DNA from: Paracoccaceae bacterium
Lineage (GTDB): Bacteria; Pseudomonadota; Alphaproteobacteria; Rhodobacterales; Rhodobacteraceae
Length of the DNA: 37,759 nucleotides
Direction of reading: 5' to 3'
NCBI GenBank assembly: GCA_028749255.1
Contig: JAQTYE010000006.1
Coordinates: forward strand, 3,956-41,714
Below are positions 16,277-24,010 of the stretch, in pieces. Every line of letters begins with the position of its first letter. Position 1 is the stretch's first letter. The position numbers were made by a program, and so were the translations under genes. A model generated the notes under the pieces. That model saw only the letters and a list, made by a program, of their open reading frames with translations, was not told the origin of the DNA and made no database searches.

Positions 16277-16382
16277 AAATATCCTGCGGGGGGCCGGGGA
16301 GGAAAGCCACCGACGGGGGCCGCAAGCGGGCCTGTCGAGGGGGCGCTGCCCCCGCAGGCGGTGCCTGCCCCCCGGGATATTT
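16277..16382. repeat. GC-rich nested palindromic intergenic element
   Basis: The ends are imperfect inverted repeats: AAATATCCTGCGGGGGG at 16277-16293 against CCCCCCGGGATATTT at 16368-16382. Inside lies a second hairpin (16339-16344 with 16348-16353, loop GCT). It fills the spacer between the cyclo-ligase stop and the phosphoesterase start. Similar GGGGG/CCCCC plus GGATATTT blocks recur between genes in Rhodobacteraceae, by recollection, so this may be a dispersed family element or a large terminator. A second G6/C6 hairpin is at 19768-19783. Confidence 0.5.
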
Positions 16383-16397
16383 CAGCCAAGTCGAAGA

Positions 16398-16952
16398 TCA
16401 GCGGGCGGGCGCAAACACCCCGACCTCGGTCACGATCAGATCGAGGGGCTGATCTGTCGGCTCGGTCGGCACCTCGGGCGTTTCCTGCGCCGCATAGGCA
16501 AATCCGATCGCGGTAACCGGGCCGTGCGCGCGCAGCTGTTCCAGCGTGCGGTCGTAAAACCCCCCGCCATAGCCCAGCCGATAGCCGCGCCGATCAAAGG
16601 CCAGCAACGGCACGATCAGCACGCGCGGGGTGATCTCGGCCCCGGTTTCGGGGATCAGCGCCCCGAAGGCGCCTTCGATCATCGGGGCGTCGGGGGTCCA
16701 GCTGCGAAAGATCAGCGGTTGGCCGGGGCCCAGGATCACCGGCACCCCCACCGGGCCGGGATGCGCGGCCATTGCCGCGCGCGGGTCGATCTCGGACCGC
16801 ATCGGCATATAGCCTGCCAGCGCGGCGTCCCCGAACCCGGCCAAGGCTGTGCTCAGATGCGTGCAGGCGGCCCCCTGCCCTGCGGCAAAGGCCTGTTTGC
16901 GCGCCGCGAATGCGGCTTTGCGCGCGGCAACTTTTGCCGTGACCATGCTCAT
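16398..16952 (-). CDS. 5-formyltetrahydrofolate cyclo-ligase
   Basis: The enzyme uses ATP to turn 5-formyl-THF into 5,10-methenyl-THF, rescuing the folate pool. The 184-residue protein has the basic N-terminal helix with RKAAFAARK, the substrate-site region YMPMRSEIDPR (about 49-58), and the family signature LLAFDRRGYRLGYGGGFYDRTL (about 116-137) that binds ATP and Mg2+. The C-terminal LDLIVTEVGVF is also typical. The ATG at 16952 overlaps the mgtE TGA (ATGA), so it is likely translationally coupled to mgtE; a second in-frame ATG is at 16946. Length is normal for the family. Confidence 0.93.
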   Translation of the reverse strand: MSMVTAKVAARKAAFAARKQAFAAGQGAACTHLSTALAGFGDAALAGYMPMRSEIDPRAAMAAHPGPVGVPVILGPGQPLIFRSWTPDAPMIEGAFGALIPETGAEITPRVLIVPLLAFDRRGYRLGYGGGFYDRTLEQLRAHGPVTAIGFAYAAQETPEVPTEPTDQPLDLIVTEVGVFAPAR

Positions 16953-18337
16953 AAAAGCACCGCTGTCGCGAGGCCGAGAAAGGCAAAGAAGCCCACCACA
17001 TCGGTCAATGTGGTGACAAAGGTGCCCGACGCCAGTGCCGGATCCGCGCCCATTTTTTCAGGCGCGAGCAGCACCACGATGCCCCCCACCGCCGCCACAA
17101 ACAGGTTGATCACCATCGCCACCGCGATCACGCCCCCCAGTGCGGGCGTGCCAAACCACACCCAGGCCACCAGCCCCATGCACAGGGCAAATGTCAGCCC
17201 GTTGAGCAGCCCGACGAAAGCCTCGCGGCGGATCACCCGCCAGACGTTGCTTTCGGTCAGGTCCTTGGTCGCCAGCGCGCGCACCGCCACGGTCAGCGTC
17301 TGGGTGCCGGCATTGCCGCCCATCGAGGCCACGATCGGCATCAGCACCGCCAGCGCGACCAGCTGGCTGATGGTGTTTTCGAATTCCTTGATCACCGACG
17401 AGGCCAGGATCGCGGTCAGCAGGTTCACCCCCAGCCACGGCAGGCGCTGGCGCACGGTTTCCAGCACGGTGTCGGAAATCGCCGACTCGTCGCCCACCCC
17501 CGCCAGACGCAGGATGTCCTCTTCGTGTTCCTCGTCCAGCACCGCCATCGCGTCGTCGATGGTGATGATGCCCACCAGCCGGTCGTTTTCATCGACCACC
17601 GGGGCGGAAATCAGGTGATACTGGTTGAAGGCGTAGGCGACGTCCGCCTCTTCCTGATAGACCGAGATCGTGCGGAAACTGTCTTCGACAATCGCGGTCA
17701 GCGGCACCGCGCGTTTGGATGACAAGATCTTGCCCAGCGTGACATAGCCCGAGGGCTTCATCCGCGGATCGACCAGGATCACATGATAGAATTGCTCTGG
17801 CAGTTCCTTTTTGTTGCGGCGCATGTGGTCGATGGCTTCGCCCACGGTCCAGTGCTCGGGGGCCATAACCACCTCACGCTGCATCAGACGGCCTGCGGAA
17901 TACTCCGGGTAGGCCAGCGATTGCTCGACCGCGGCACGATCCGTGTCGTCCAGCGCATCCAGGATCGCCTCTTGCTGCGGCTCTTCCAGATCTTCGATCA
18001 GGTCAACGACGTCATCCGAATCCAGCTCGCGCACGGCCTCGGCCAGCACGTCGCGCGGCATCGCGTCGATCACCTCTTCACGGATCGATTCGTCGATCTC
18101 TGTCAGGATCTCGCCGTCGATCTCGCGGCCCCAAAGCCGCAGGATACCGCGCCGTTCGGCGCCACCGATCTGTTCCAGAAGGTCGGCGATATCGGCGGCG
18201 TGCAGCGGCTCCATCAGCGCGGCAAGGCGGGGCGCGTCTTCGGCCTCGACCGCCTCAAGGATCAGATCGACCACCTCGCCATCAAGACGGTAGTCTTCTT
18301 CCTCGCGCTCTTGATCCTCTGCCTTGTCTTCCGCCAT
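16949..18337 (-). CDS. mgtE: Magnesium transporter MgtE
   Basis: The 462-residue protein has the MgtE architecture: an acidic N-terminal domain (about 20-140, LHAADIADLLEQIGG, EELDSDDVVDLIEDL-like repeats), two CBS domains (about 150-275) and a C-terminal membrane domain with five helices containing LPWLGVNLLTAILAS, PIVASMGGNAGTQTLTVAVRAL and the closing TTLTDVVGFFAFLGLA. MgtE is a homodimeric Mg2+ channel gated by Mg2+ binding to the N and CBS domains; the asparate of TTLTDVVGF lines the pore. ATG 18337 follows GGGGGCGGC. It is divergent from guaD across 135 bp and is the first gene of the mgtE-cyclo-ligase pair. Confidence 0.95.
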   Translation of the reverse strand: MAEDKAEDQEREEEDYRLDGEVVDLILEAVEAEDAPRLAALMEPLHAADIADLLEQIGGAERRGILRLWGREIDGEILTEIDESIREEVIDAMPRDVLAEAVRELDSDDVVDLIEDLEEPQQEAILDALDDTDRAAVEQSLAYPEYSAGRLMQREVVMAPEHWTVGEAIDHMRRNKKELPEQFYHVILVDPRMKPSGYVTLGKILSSKRAVPLTAIVEDSFRTISVYQEEADVAYAFNQYHLISAPVVDENDRLVGIITIDDAMAVLDEEHEEDILRLAGVGDESAISDTVLETVRQRLPWLGVNLLTAILASSVIKEFENTISQLVALAVLMPIVASMGGNAGTQTLTVAVRALATKDLTESNVWRVIRREAFVGLLNGLTFALCMGLVAWVWFGTPALGGVIAVAMVINLFVAAVGGIVVLLAPEKMGADPALASGTFVTTLTDVVGFFAFLGLATAVLL

Positions 18338-18424
18338 GCCGCCCCCGTTGATTTGCCCGCACCATAGCCGAGGCCGCCCCAAGGCAACAGGGGCGCGGGG
18401 CGAAAAACCAAGGAAAAGGGGCGA

Positions 18425-18453
18425 TTGTTCTTGCCCGCGCCGCGCCGTAGCAT
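18425..18453 (+). promoter_or_regulatory. Candidate sigma-70-type promoter for guaD
   Basis: TTGTTC (18425-18430) and TAGCAT (18448-18453) are 17 bp apart and lie 20 bases upstream of the guaD ATG, which would give a very short leader ending in GGAG. Both boxes are partial matches, so this is only a candidate. Confidence 0.3.
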
Positions 18454-18472
18454 GGGCAAAACGGAGACGCAG

Positions 18473-19753
18473 ATGACCGAAATTTTGCTTGGGCAGGTGA
18501 TTTCCTTTGCCGGCGACCCGATGACCGAAGGCCCCGGTGCCGCGCGCCATATCACGCATGGCGCCGTGGTGGTGGCGCATGGCAGGATCGTGGCCCTGGG
18601 CGATGCCGAGACCCTGCGCGACGCCCACCCCGAGGCGCGGGTGCATGAGTATGGCAACGCGCTGATTTCCGCGGGCTTCATCGACGCGCATGTGCATTAT
18701 CCGCAGACCGCGATCATCGCCAGCTGGGGCAAGCGTCTGATCGACTGGCTCAACGCCTATACCTTCCCCGAAGAGATGCGTTTCGATGATCCGCTGCATG
18801 CAGGCGAGATCGCAGACCGCTATTTCGATCTGGCGCTGGATCATGGCACGACGACGATGTGCAGCTATTGCACGGTGCATCCCGAAAGCGTGGACGCCTA
18901 TTTCAGCGCGGCGCAGGCGCGGGGGATGCGGGCGCTGGGGGGCAAGACCTGCATGGATCGCAACGCCCCCGAAGGCCTGCGCGACACCGCGCAAACCGCC
19001 TATGACGACAGCAAACGCCTGCTGGAACACTGGCATCAGGTGGACCGGCTGTCTTACGTCATCACACCGCGCTTTTCGCCGACCTCCAGCCCCGATCAAC
19101 TGGCCGCGCTGGGGGCATTGTGGGCAGAACATCCCGCCTGCCTGATGCAAACCCACCTGAGCGAACAGGTTGATGAAATCGCCTGGGTCAAGGGGCTGTT
19201 CCCCGCCGCGCGCGATTATCTGGACACTTATGAATCCTTCGGTCTGCTCGGCGAAAACGGGCTTTACGGCCATGCGATCCATCTGGAACCGCGCGAGATC
19301 GACCGGCTGACCGAGGTGGGCGCCGCGCTGGTGCATTGCCCGACCTCGAACACCTTCATCGGCTCGGGGCTGTTTGACATGCACGGGCTGGCGGGGCGGC
19401 TGCGGGTCGGGCTGGCCACCGATACCGGGGGCGGATCGAGTTTTTCGATGCTGCGCACGATGGCCGCGGCCTACGAGGTGGCGCAGCTGCGTCACCACCC
19501 GCTGCACCCCGCGCAATTGTGGTGGCTGGCCACCGGCGCCTCGGCGCGGGCGCTGAAGATCGGCGACAAGGTCGGCAATATCGCCCCGGGGATGGAGGCC
19601 GATCTGGTGGTGATCGACCTCGCCTCGACCCCGGCGATCGCCCAGCGCGTGGCCCGTGCGGGCAGTTTCTGGGAGGCGCTGTTCCCGACCATCATGATGG
19701 GGGATGATCGGGCGGTGACCGGCGTCTGGGTCGGCGGGCGCAAGCTGCGGTGA
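18473..19753 (+). CDS. guaD: Guanine deaminase
   Basis: The 426-residue amidohydrolase hydrolyses guanine to xanthine and ammonia. Metal ligands are visible as His73 and His75 in FIDAHVHYPQ, the QTHLSEQ histidine, the GHAIHL histidine and the aspartate of LATDTGGGSS. Other guanine deaminase marks are WLNAYTFPEE, TTTMCSY, KTCMDRNAPEGLRD and HCPTSNTFIGSGLF. The ATG at 18473 has GGAG seven bases upstream; the frame is open to 18425 but nothing there is conserved. It converges with a second purine deaminase (8-oxoguanine type), which suggests a small purine-salvage neighbourhood; no xanthine dehydrogenase or uricase genes are within the window. Confidence 0.95.
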   Translation: MTEILLGQVISFAGDPMTEGPGAARHITHGAVVVAHGRIVALGDAETLRDAHPEARVHEYGNALISAGFIDAHVHYPQTAIIASWGKRLIDWLNAYTFPEEMRFDDPLHAGEIADRYFDLALDHGTTTMCSYCTVHPESVDAYFSAAQARGMRALGGKTCMDRNAPEGLRDTAQTAYDDSKRLLEHWHQVDRLSYVITPRFSPTSSPDQLAALGALWAEHPACLMQTHLSEQVDEIAWVKGLFPAARDYLDTYESFGLLGENGLYGHAIHLEPREIDRLTEVGAALVHCPTSNTFIGSGLFDMHGLAGRLRVGLATDTGGGSSFSMLRTMAAAYEVAQLRHHPLHPAQLWWLATGASARALKIGDKVGNIAPGMEADLVVIDLASTPAIAQRVARAGSFWEALFPTIMMGDDRAVTGVWVGGRKLR

Positions 19754-19767
19754 GCCCCGCGCACACC

Positions 19768-19783
19768 GGGGGGATCACCCCCC
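19768..19783. terminator. G6/C6 hairpin between convergent deaminase genes
   Basis: GGGGGG (19768-19773), loop ATCA, CCCCCC (19778-19783) lies 14 bases after guaD and 33 bases after the end of the opposing gene. It has no U-tract but could end transcription from either side. Confidence 0.45.
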
Positions 19784-19816
19784 CAGACCCCCGCCAGGTA
19801 TTGGGCAAGATGACGA

Positions 19817-21155
19817 TCAGGCGCGCAGCGCCCGGGCGAGGCGGTTTTGCGTCTCGATCAGGCGCGGCATATCCAGCGTGGTGATCTGGCCCGCATCGAC
19901 GATCTGACGCCCCTCGACGAACAGGTGTTTCACGCGCGGCGGACCCGCCAGCAACAGGGCTGCGACCGGGTCCCAGGCGCCGGCGGCTTCCAACCCCGAC
20001 ACGTCCCAGATCGCGATGTCTGCGCGTTTTCCGGGTTCAAGACTGCCGCAATCAGGGCGGCCCAATACCTGCGCGCCGCCCAGCGTGGCAATTTCAAGCA
20101 TCTCGCGCGCACTCATCGCATCGGCACCGTTCTGCACGCGCTGAAGCAGCATCGCCATCCGCGCCTCGGCAATCAGGTTCCCCGTATCATTGCTGGCCGA
20201 GCCATCGACACCCAAGGCCACATTCACCCCCGCATCGCGCATCGCCCGCACCGGCGCAATACCGCTGCCCAAGCGGCAATTCGAACAGGGGCAATGCGCG
20301 ACCCCGGTTTTCGTCCGTGCGAAAAGGTCGATCTCTGCACCATCCAGCTTGACGCAATGCGCGTGCCACACATCGGCGCCGGTCCAGCCCAGATCCTCGG
20401 CATATTGCCCGGGGCGACAGCCGAAGTGCGCCAGTGAATAGGCGATATCTTCGTCATTCTCGGCCAGGTGGGTGTGCAGCATCACGCCTTTGTCGCGCGC
20501 CAGAAGGGCTGCGTCTTTCATCAACCCGCGACTGACCGAAAACGGTGAGCAGGGCGCAATACCGACGCGACACATCGCGCCGTCGCGTGCATCGTGGAAG
20601 GCGTCGATCACCCGGATGCAATCGTTCAGAATGTCGGCTTCGCGCTCGACCAGCCTGTCGGGGGGCAACCCGCCCGCGCTTTCACCAATCGACATTGCGC
20701 CGCGCGTGGGGTGAAACCGCAGGCCCAGTTCGGCGGCAGCATGGATCGTGTCTTCCAGACGCGCGCCGTTGGGGTAAAGATAAAGGTGATCGGAACTCAG
20801 CGTGCACCCGCTCAGCGCCAACTCGGCCAGGCCCACCTGCGCGGAGACCCGCATCTCTTCCGGGCCCATCTGCGCCCAGATCGGGTAGAGCGTTTTCAGC
20901 CACCCGAACAGCAGCGCATCCTGCCCCCCCCGGCACGGCGCGCGTCAGGGTCTGATACAGATGGTGATGGGTGTTCACCAAACCCGGCGTCACCACACAG
21001 CCGCGCGCCGAAACCACCGTGCCACGCGTGGCAAGCCCCGGACCAACTGCGGCCACCTGCCCGCCCCGGACCAACACGTCGGCTCCTGCCAATTCGCGCC
21101 GGGCACCGTCCATCGTCACCACGACCTCGGCCCCTTGAATCAGGATCTCGCGCAT
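19817..21155 (-). pseudogene. 8-oxoguanine deaminase, frameshifted in a C8 run
   Basis: Read from ATG 21155 (GGGGCGAGG just upstream) the frame gives MREILIQGAEVVV..VNTHHHLYQTLTRAVPGG and then leaves frame. Removing one base from the run of eight C at 20924-20931 restores ..PGGQDALLFGWLKTLYPIWAQMGPEE.. and a complete 445-residue amidohydrolase ending at 19817. The restored protein has the THHH metal site, HTHLAEN, HAHCVKL, HCPCSNCRLGSG and GVDGSASND, and resembles 8-oxoguanine deaminase (Pseudomonas PA0142 type), which converts 8-oxoguanine to urate. Everything else in the gene is intact, so this is either a very recent mutation, a slippery run, or a sequencing error. An isocytosine or triazine deaminase of the same subfamily is the main alternative. 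Confidence 0.85.
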
Positions 21156-21247
21156 CCTCGCCCCTTCAACAAAGCTCAAACATTCCGGGGTCCAGGGCTG
21201 CGCCCCGGCCCGTCCGCCGCCAGACGACCCCGAACAACCGCAAAAGA

Positions 21248-22096
21248 TCAGCCGTTCAACACCGCCAGCGCCGCAGCATGGATCTGCGCGTTGGCCGCAG
21301 CCAATACCTGCCCGCCCAGATGCGCAGGGCCGCCCTGCCAGTCGGTCACAATCCCGCCCGCCGCCTCGATCACCGCGATCGGTGCCTGCACGTCATAGGG
21401 CTGCAACCCGGCCTCGACGACAAGATCAATCTGTCCCGCCGCGATCAGCGCATAGGCATAGCAATCGGTGCCATAGCGGGTCAGTTTCGCCTGCGCCGCC
21501 AGCCGGGCAAAGGCCGCGCCCTCGGCCGGGGTGCCGACCTCGGGGAAGGTGGTGTACAAGATCGCATCGGACAGCGGCCGTGCCGCGCGGGTGCGCAGCG
21601 GGCGCAGCCCCATCGGGCCGGTGGTTTCCGCCTGACCAAAGCCGCCCAGAAACCGCTCGCCGATATAGGGCTGGTCGATGATCCCCAGCACCGGCGCGCC
21701 CAGATCGGCGCCCGTGTTATGCGCCAGCGCGATCAGCACGCCCCAGGTCGGCGTGCCCGACATATAGCCCCGGGTGCCGTCGATCGGGTCGAGCACCCAG
21801 CTGAACCCCGAACTCCCCACGGTGACGCCATATTCCTCGCCATAAATCCCGTCTTGCGGGCGGCGCTCTGCCAGAATTTCGCGCATCGCGGCTTCGGCAG
21901 CGCGGTCGGCCACGGTGACCGGATCAAACCGCGCGGTCTCCTTGCTGTCAGCGCTCAGCCCCCCTTCGGTGCGGAAATGGCGCAGTGTCTCGACGCGGGC
22001 CACATCTGCCAGCGCCTGCGCCACGTCGATCAACTCGGCTTGCAGGACGGCGCTCAGGGCAGCGTGGGCGGAGGGGGTGGTGTGGGGTTGGGTCAA
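21248..22096 (-). CDS. hisN: Inositol-monophosphatase-family phosphatase, HisN-type histidinol-phosphatase
   Basis: The 282-residue protein has the family's metal sites: GEEYG (Glu), DPIDGTRGYMSGTPTWG (the DxDGT core) and YDVQAPIAVIEAAGG (Asp), plus FDPVTVADRAAE near the N-terminus. The TRGYMSG version of the core, with DGTRxF/Y, is typical of HisN, which dephosphorylates L-histidinol phosphate in histidine synthesis; inositol-phosphatase or CysQ-like activity is less likely. The start is not an ATG: TTG at 22096 (beginning TTG ACC CAA) has CGGAG seven bases upstream and fits the family length, whereas the in-frame ATG at 22183 has no ribosome site. No other his genes are present in the window. 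Confidence 0.85.
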   Translation of the reverse strand: MTQPHTTPSAHAALSAVLQAELIDVAQALADVARVETLRHFRTEGGLSADSKETARFDPVTVADRAAEAAMREILAERRPQDGIYGEEYGVTVGSSGFSWVLDPIDGTRGYMSGTPTWGVLIALAHNTGADLGAPVLGIIDQPYIGERFLGGFGQAETTGPMGLRPLRTRAARPLSDAILYTTFPEVGTPAEGAAFARLAAQAKLTRYGTDCYAYALIAAGQIDLVVEAGLQPYDVQAPIAVIEAAGGIVTDWQGGPAHLGGQVLAAANAQIHAAALAVLNG

Positions 22097-22194
22097 CGGG
22101 GTCTCCGGGGTTCGGACATGACTAAGGGGAGCGGTAGCCGCCCCCCCCGGCCGGGTCAACACCCGTCGCAGTCTTCCTGACATATCCCGCGCCG

Positions 22195-22557
22195 TCAGGC
22201 CGCGTCGGACAAAACCTTGGCCAGTTCGAACAGGCGGCGACGCTGCGCTTCGGGGATCGCGTAATAGGACCGCACCAGCGCAAGCGCCTCTTTGTCGGCC
22301 AGAATGTCGCCCGAAACCTCGGGGCGGTTCAGCGCATCCCCAGCCAGACCTTCGAAGAAGAACGAGATCGGAACCTCGACCGCATCGGCGATATCCCACA
22401 ACCGCGAGGCCGAAACCCGGTTCATCCCGGTTTCGTATTTCTGGATCTGCTGGAACTTGATCCCGACCTTGTCGGCCAGTTGCTGCTGGGTCATACCAAT
22501 CATCCACCGACGGTGACGGATACGTTTGCCCACATGGACATCGACAGGGTGTTTCAT
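22195..22557 (-). CDS. XRE-family transcriptional regulator (PraR/SinR-like)
   Basis: This 120-residue DNA-binding protein starts MKHPVDVHVGKRIRHRRWM and has one HTH_3 domain (about 8-66) with MTQQQLADKVGIKFQQIQKYETGMNRVSASRLWDIADAVEVPISFFF. The C-terminal helices (LVRSYYAIPEAQRRRLFELAKVL) resemble those of the rhizobial regulator PraR and of many uncharacterised alphaproteobacterial homologues. ATG 22557 has AAGGAT six bases upstream. A perfect 7-bp inverted repeat sits 78-97 bases upstream of the start and may be its own operator. Targets are unknown; hisN lies 98 bp downstream in the same direction. Confidence 0.9.
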   Translation of the reverse strand: MKHPVDVHVGKRIRHRRWMIGMTQQQLADKVGIKFQQIQKYETGMNRVSASRLWDIADAVEVPISFFFEGLAGDALNRPEVSGDILADKEALALVRSYYAIPEAQRRRLFELAKVLSDAA

Positions 22558-22634
22558 GCAATTATCCTTCAAACCACTTACGGTCAGTTCAAAATACCAC
22601 GGCCTTTCGCGGCCTTTCCGTCGCAAATGACCAA

Positions 22635-22654
22635 ACCTGTCCAAAAAGACAGGT
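22635..22654. promoter_or_regulatory. Perfect inverted repeat, candidate XRE operator
   Basis: ACCTGTC-CAAAAA-GACAGGT, arms of 7 bp with a 6-bp spacer, lies 78 bases upstream of the regulator ATG. Centre spacing of 13 bp between arms is suitable for a dimeric HTH protein; autoregulation is the simplest reading. Confidence 0.45.
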
Positions 22655-22755
22655 GGGCGACCTCTGAATGATATGTGGTTTCCCTTAAGAGCCAAATTTT
22701 TCCCTCCGCAGCCGCAGATGGACTACGAAATGCGGAATTCGCGCCCTGCGTGTTT

Positions 22756-22779
22756 TGCAAAATGCAATGCAAAATGCAA
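22756..22779. repeat. Tandem duplication of a 12-mer, TGCAAAATGCAA
   Basis: Two exact adjacent copies, each containing the half-site TGCAA twice, so four TGCAA elements occur in 24 bp at 5-7 bp steps, close to one helical turn every two elements. It lies 123 bases before the oxidoreductase ATG. Confidence 0.6.
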
Positions 22780-22901
22780 TTACCTTTAGGTCAACCTTTC
22801 CAGCCTGCAAAAGGCGCGATTCGCCAGAGCGGCCTTGCCCGGGCTGGTCGTGCGCCCGGCAACGGTCTATGATGCCGATGCTTTCAGACCCCGGAGATCC
22901 G

Positions 22902-23882
22902 ATGCGCGCCTTTCAACTTGCCGCCCTCAACACCCAGCCAGAATTGACAAATTTGCCCCTGCCCGCGCCCGGCCCGGGTGAAGTGCAGATTGAAATCGCG
23001 GCCTGCGGGCTGAATTTCGCGGATCTTTTGATGATCGAAGGCAAATATCAGGACACGCCGCAGGCCCCGTTTGTGATGGGCATGGAGCTGGCCGGCACCG
23101 TCCGCGCGGCGGGAGAAGGCGCAAAACTGGCGCCGGGCACCCGCGTTGCTGTCTTTTCAGGACAGGGTGGGTTGGCCGAACAGGGCAATTTTGCGGAAAA
23201 CCGCTGCACGCCCCTGCCCGATGCCATGAGCTTTGAGCAGGCGGCCGCGTTTCAGATCGCCTATGGCACCTCTCATCTGGCGCTTGACTTCCGCGGGCGC
23301 CTGACCCCGGGCGAGACCCTGGTGGTGTTGGGGGCTGCGGGCGGCGTCGGGCTGACGGCGGTGGAAATTGGCGCGCGGATGGGCGCGCGGGTGATCGCGG
23401 TTGCACGCGGCGCCGAAAAGCTCGAGGTGGCCCGGGCCGCCGGGGCCGAGGTTCTGATCGACGCCGAGACCCCCGATCTGAAAACCGCGCTAAAGGCCGC
23501 AGGCGGTGCCGATGTCATCTATGACGCCATCGGCGGCACGGCAGGCGAGGCGGCGTTTCGTGCCTTGCGTCCGGGCGGGCGCTATCTGGTGATCGGCTTT
23601 GCCTCGGGGGCACAGCCGAACCTGCCGCTCAACCATGCGCTGGTGAAGAACCTTGAAATTCATGGGCTCTATTGGGGGGGCTATCTGAAACTTGCGCCGG
23701 AAATTCTGACCGGCTCGATGGCGCAGCTGTTCGAATGGTTCGCCCAGGGCGGTCTCGTCCCCCATATCTCGGCGCAATTCCCGCTGGAGCGCACCGCCGA
23801 GGCGCTGGAGATGCTGCGCACGCGGCGATCAACCGGCAAGGTCGTGGTTCGAACCGGTGCCACCGAAAGCAGCGCCAACTGA
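22902..23882 (+). CDS. NADPH:quinone oxidoreductase (zinc-free MDR family)
   Basis: The 326-residue cytoplasmic protein belongs to the medium-chain dehydrogenase/reductase superfamily without catalytic zinc. It shows the GroES-like N-domain (APGPGEVQIEIAACGLNFADLLMIEGKY), the nucleotide motif LGAAGGVGLTAVEIG (about 143-157), and VIYDAIGGTAGEAAFRALRPGGRYLVIGF, which match the QOR-type NADPH:quinone oxidoreductases. It probably reduces quinones or other electrophiles by NADPH; the true acceptor is unknown. The ATG at 22902 has CGGAG six bases upstream. Codons upstream to 22755 are open but lie in the regulatory repeats. It is alone on its strand, with the BI-1 gene 128 bp downstream. Confidence 0.92.
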   Translation: MRAFQLAALNTQPELTNLPLPAPGPGEVQIEIAACGLNFADLLMIEGKYQDTPQAPFVMGMELAGTVRAAGEGAKLAPGTRVAVFSGQGGLAEQGNFAENRCTPLPDAMSFEQAAAFQIAYGTSHLALDFRGRLTPGETLVVLGAAGGVGLTAVEIGARMGARVIAVARGAEKLEVARAAGAEVLIDAETPDLKTALKAAGGADVIYDAIGGTAGEAAFRALRPGGRYLVIGFASGAQPNLPLNHALVKNLEIHGLYWGGYLKLAPEILTGSMAQLFEWFAQGGLVPHISAQFPLERTAEALEMLRTRRSTGKVVVRTGATESSAN

Positions 23883-23931
23883 CCCTGCCCGTTTTCCGGC
23901 ATCCGGGGTGTGGTTTTTCACCCCCGGGCGC

Positions 23932-23960
23932 TTGAAACCCCCGCCCCGCGTGCCAATATC
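23932..23960 (+). promoter_or_regulatory. Candidate promoter for the BI-1/YccA gene
   Basis: TTGAAA (23932-23937) is followed after 17 bp by AATATC (23955-23960), about 50 bases upstream of the ATG at 24011. The -35 box is good, the -10 box poor. Confidence 0.3.
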
Positions 23961-24010
23961 CGACAGGACGCGGTCTCAGGGGGCCGCCATGGGATTTACG
24001 GAGGCAAGAA

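Larger units (their letters stand above)
22558..22901. promoter_or_regulatory. Divergent regulatory region with a palindrome and a tandem 12-mer
   Basis: This 344-bp gene-free stretch separates the XRE regulator (minus) from the quinone oxidoreductase (plus) and is noticeably richer in A/T between 22620 and 22800. It contains ACCTGTC (22635-22641) and its exact inverse GACAGGT (22648-22654) around CAAAAA, and two contiguous copies of TGCAAAATGCAA (22756-22767 and 22768-22779). Both look like protein-binding sites; the palindrome is nearer the regulator, the tandem repeat nearer the oxidoreductase. Confidence 0.5.

Noticed and set aside
22756-22779. Tandem repeat as a CRISPR or VNTR start
   Set aside because: Only two contiguous copies, no spacers and no cas genes.
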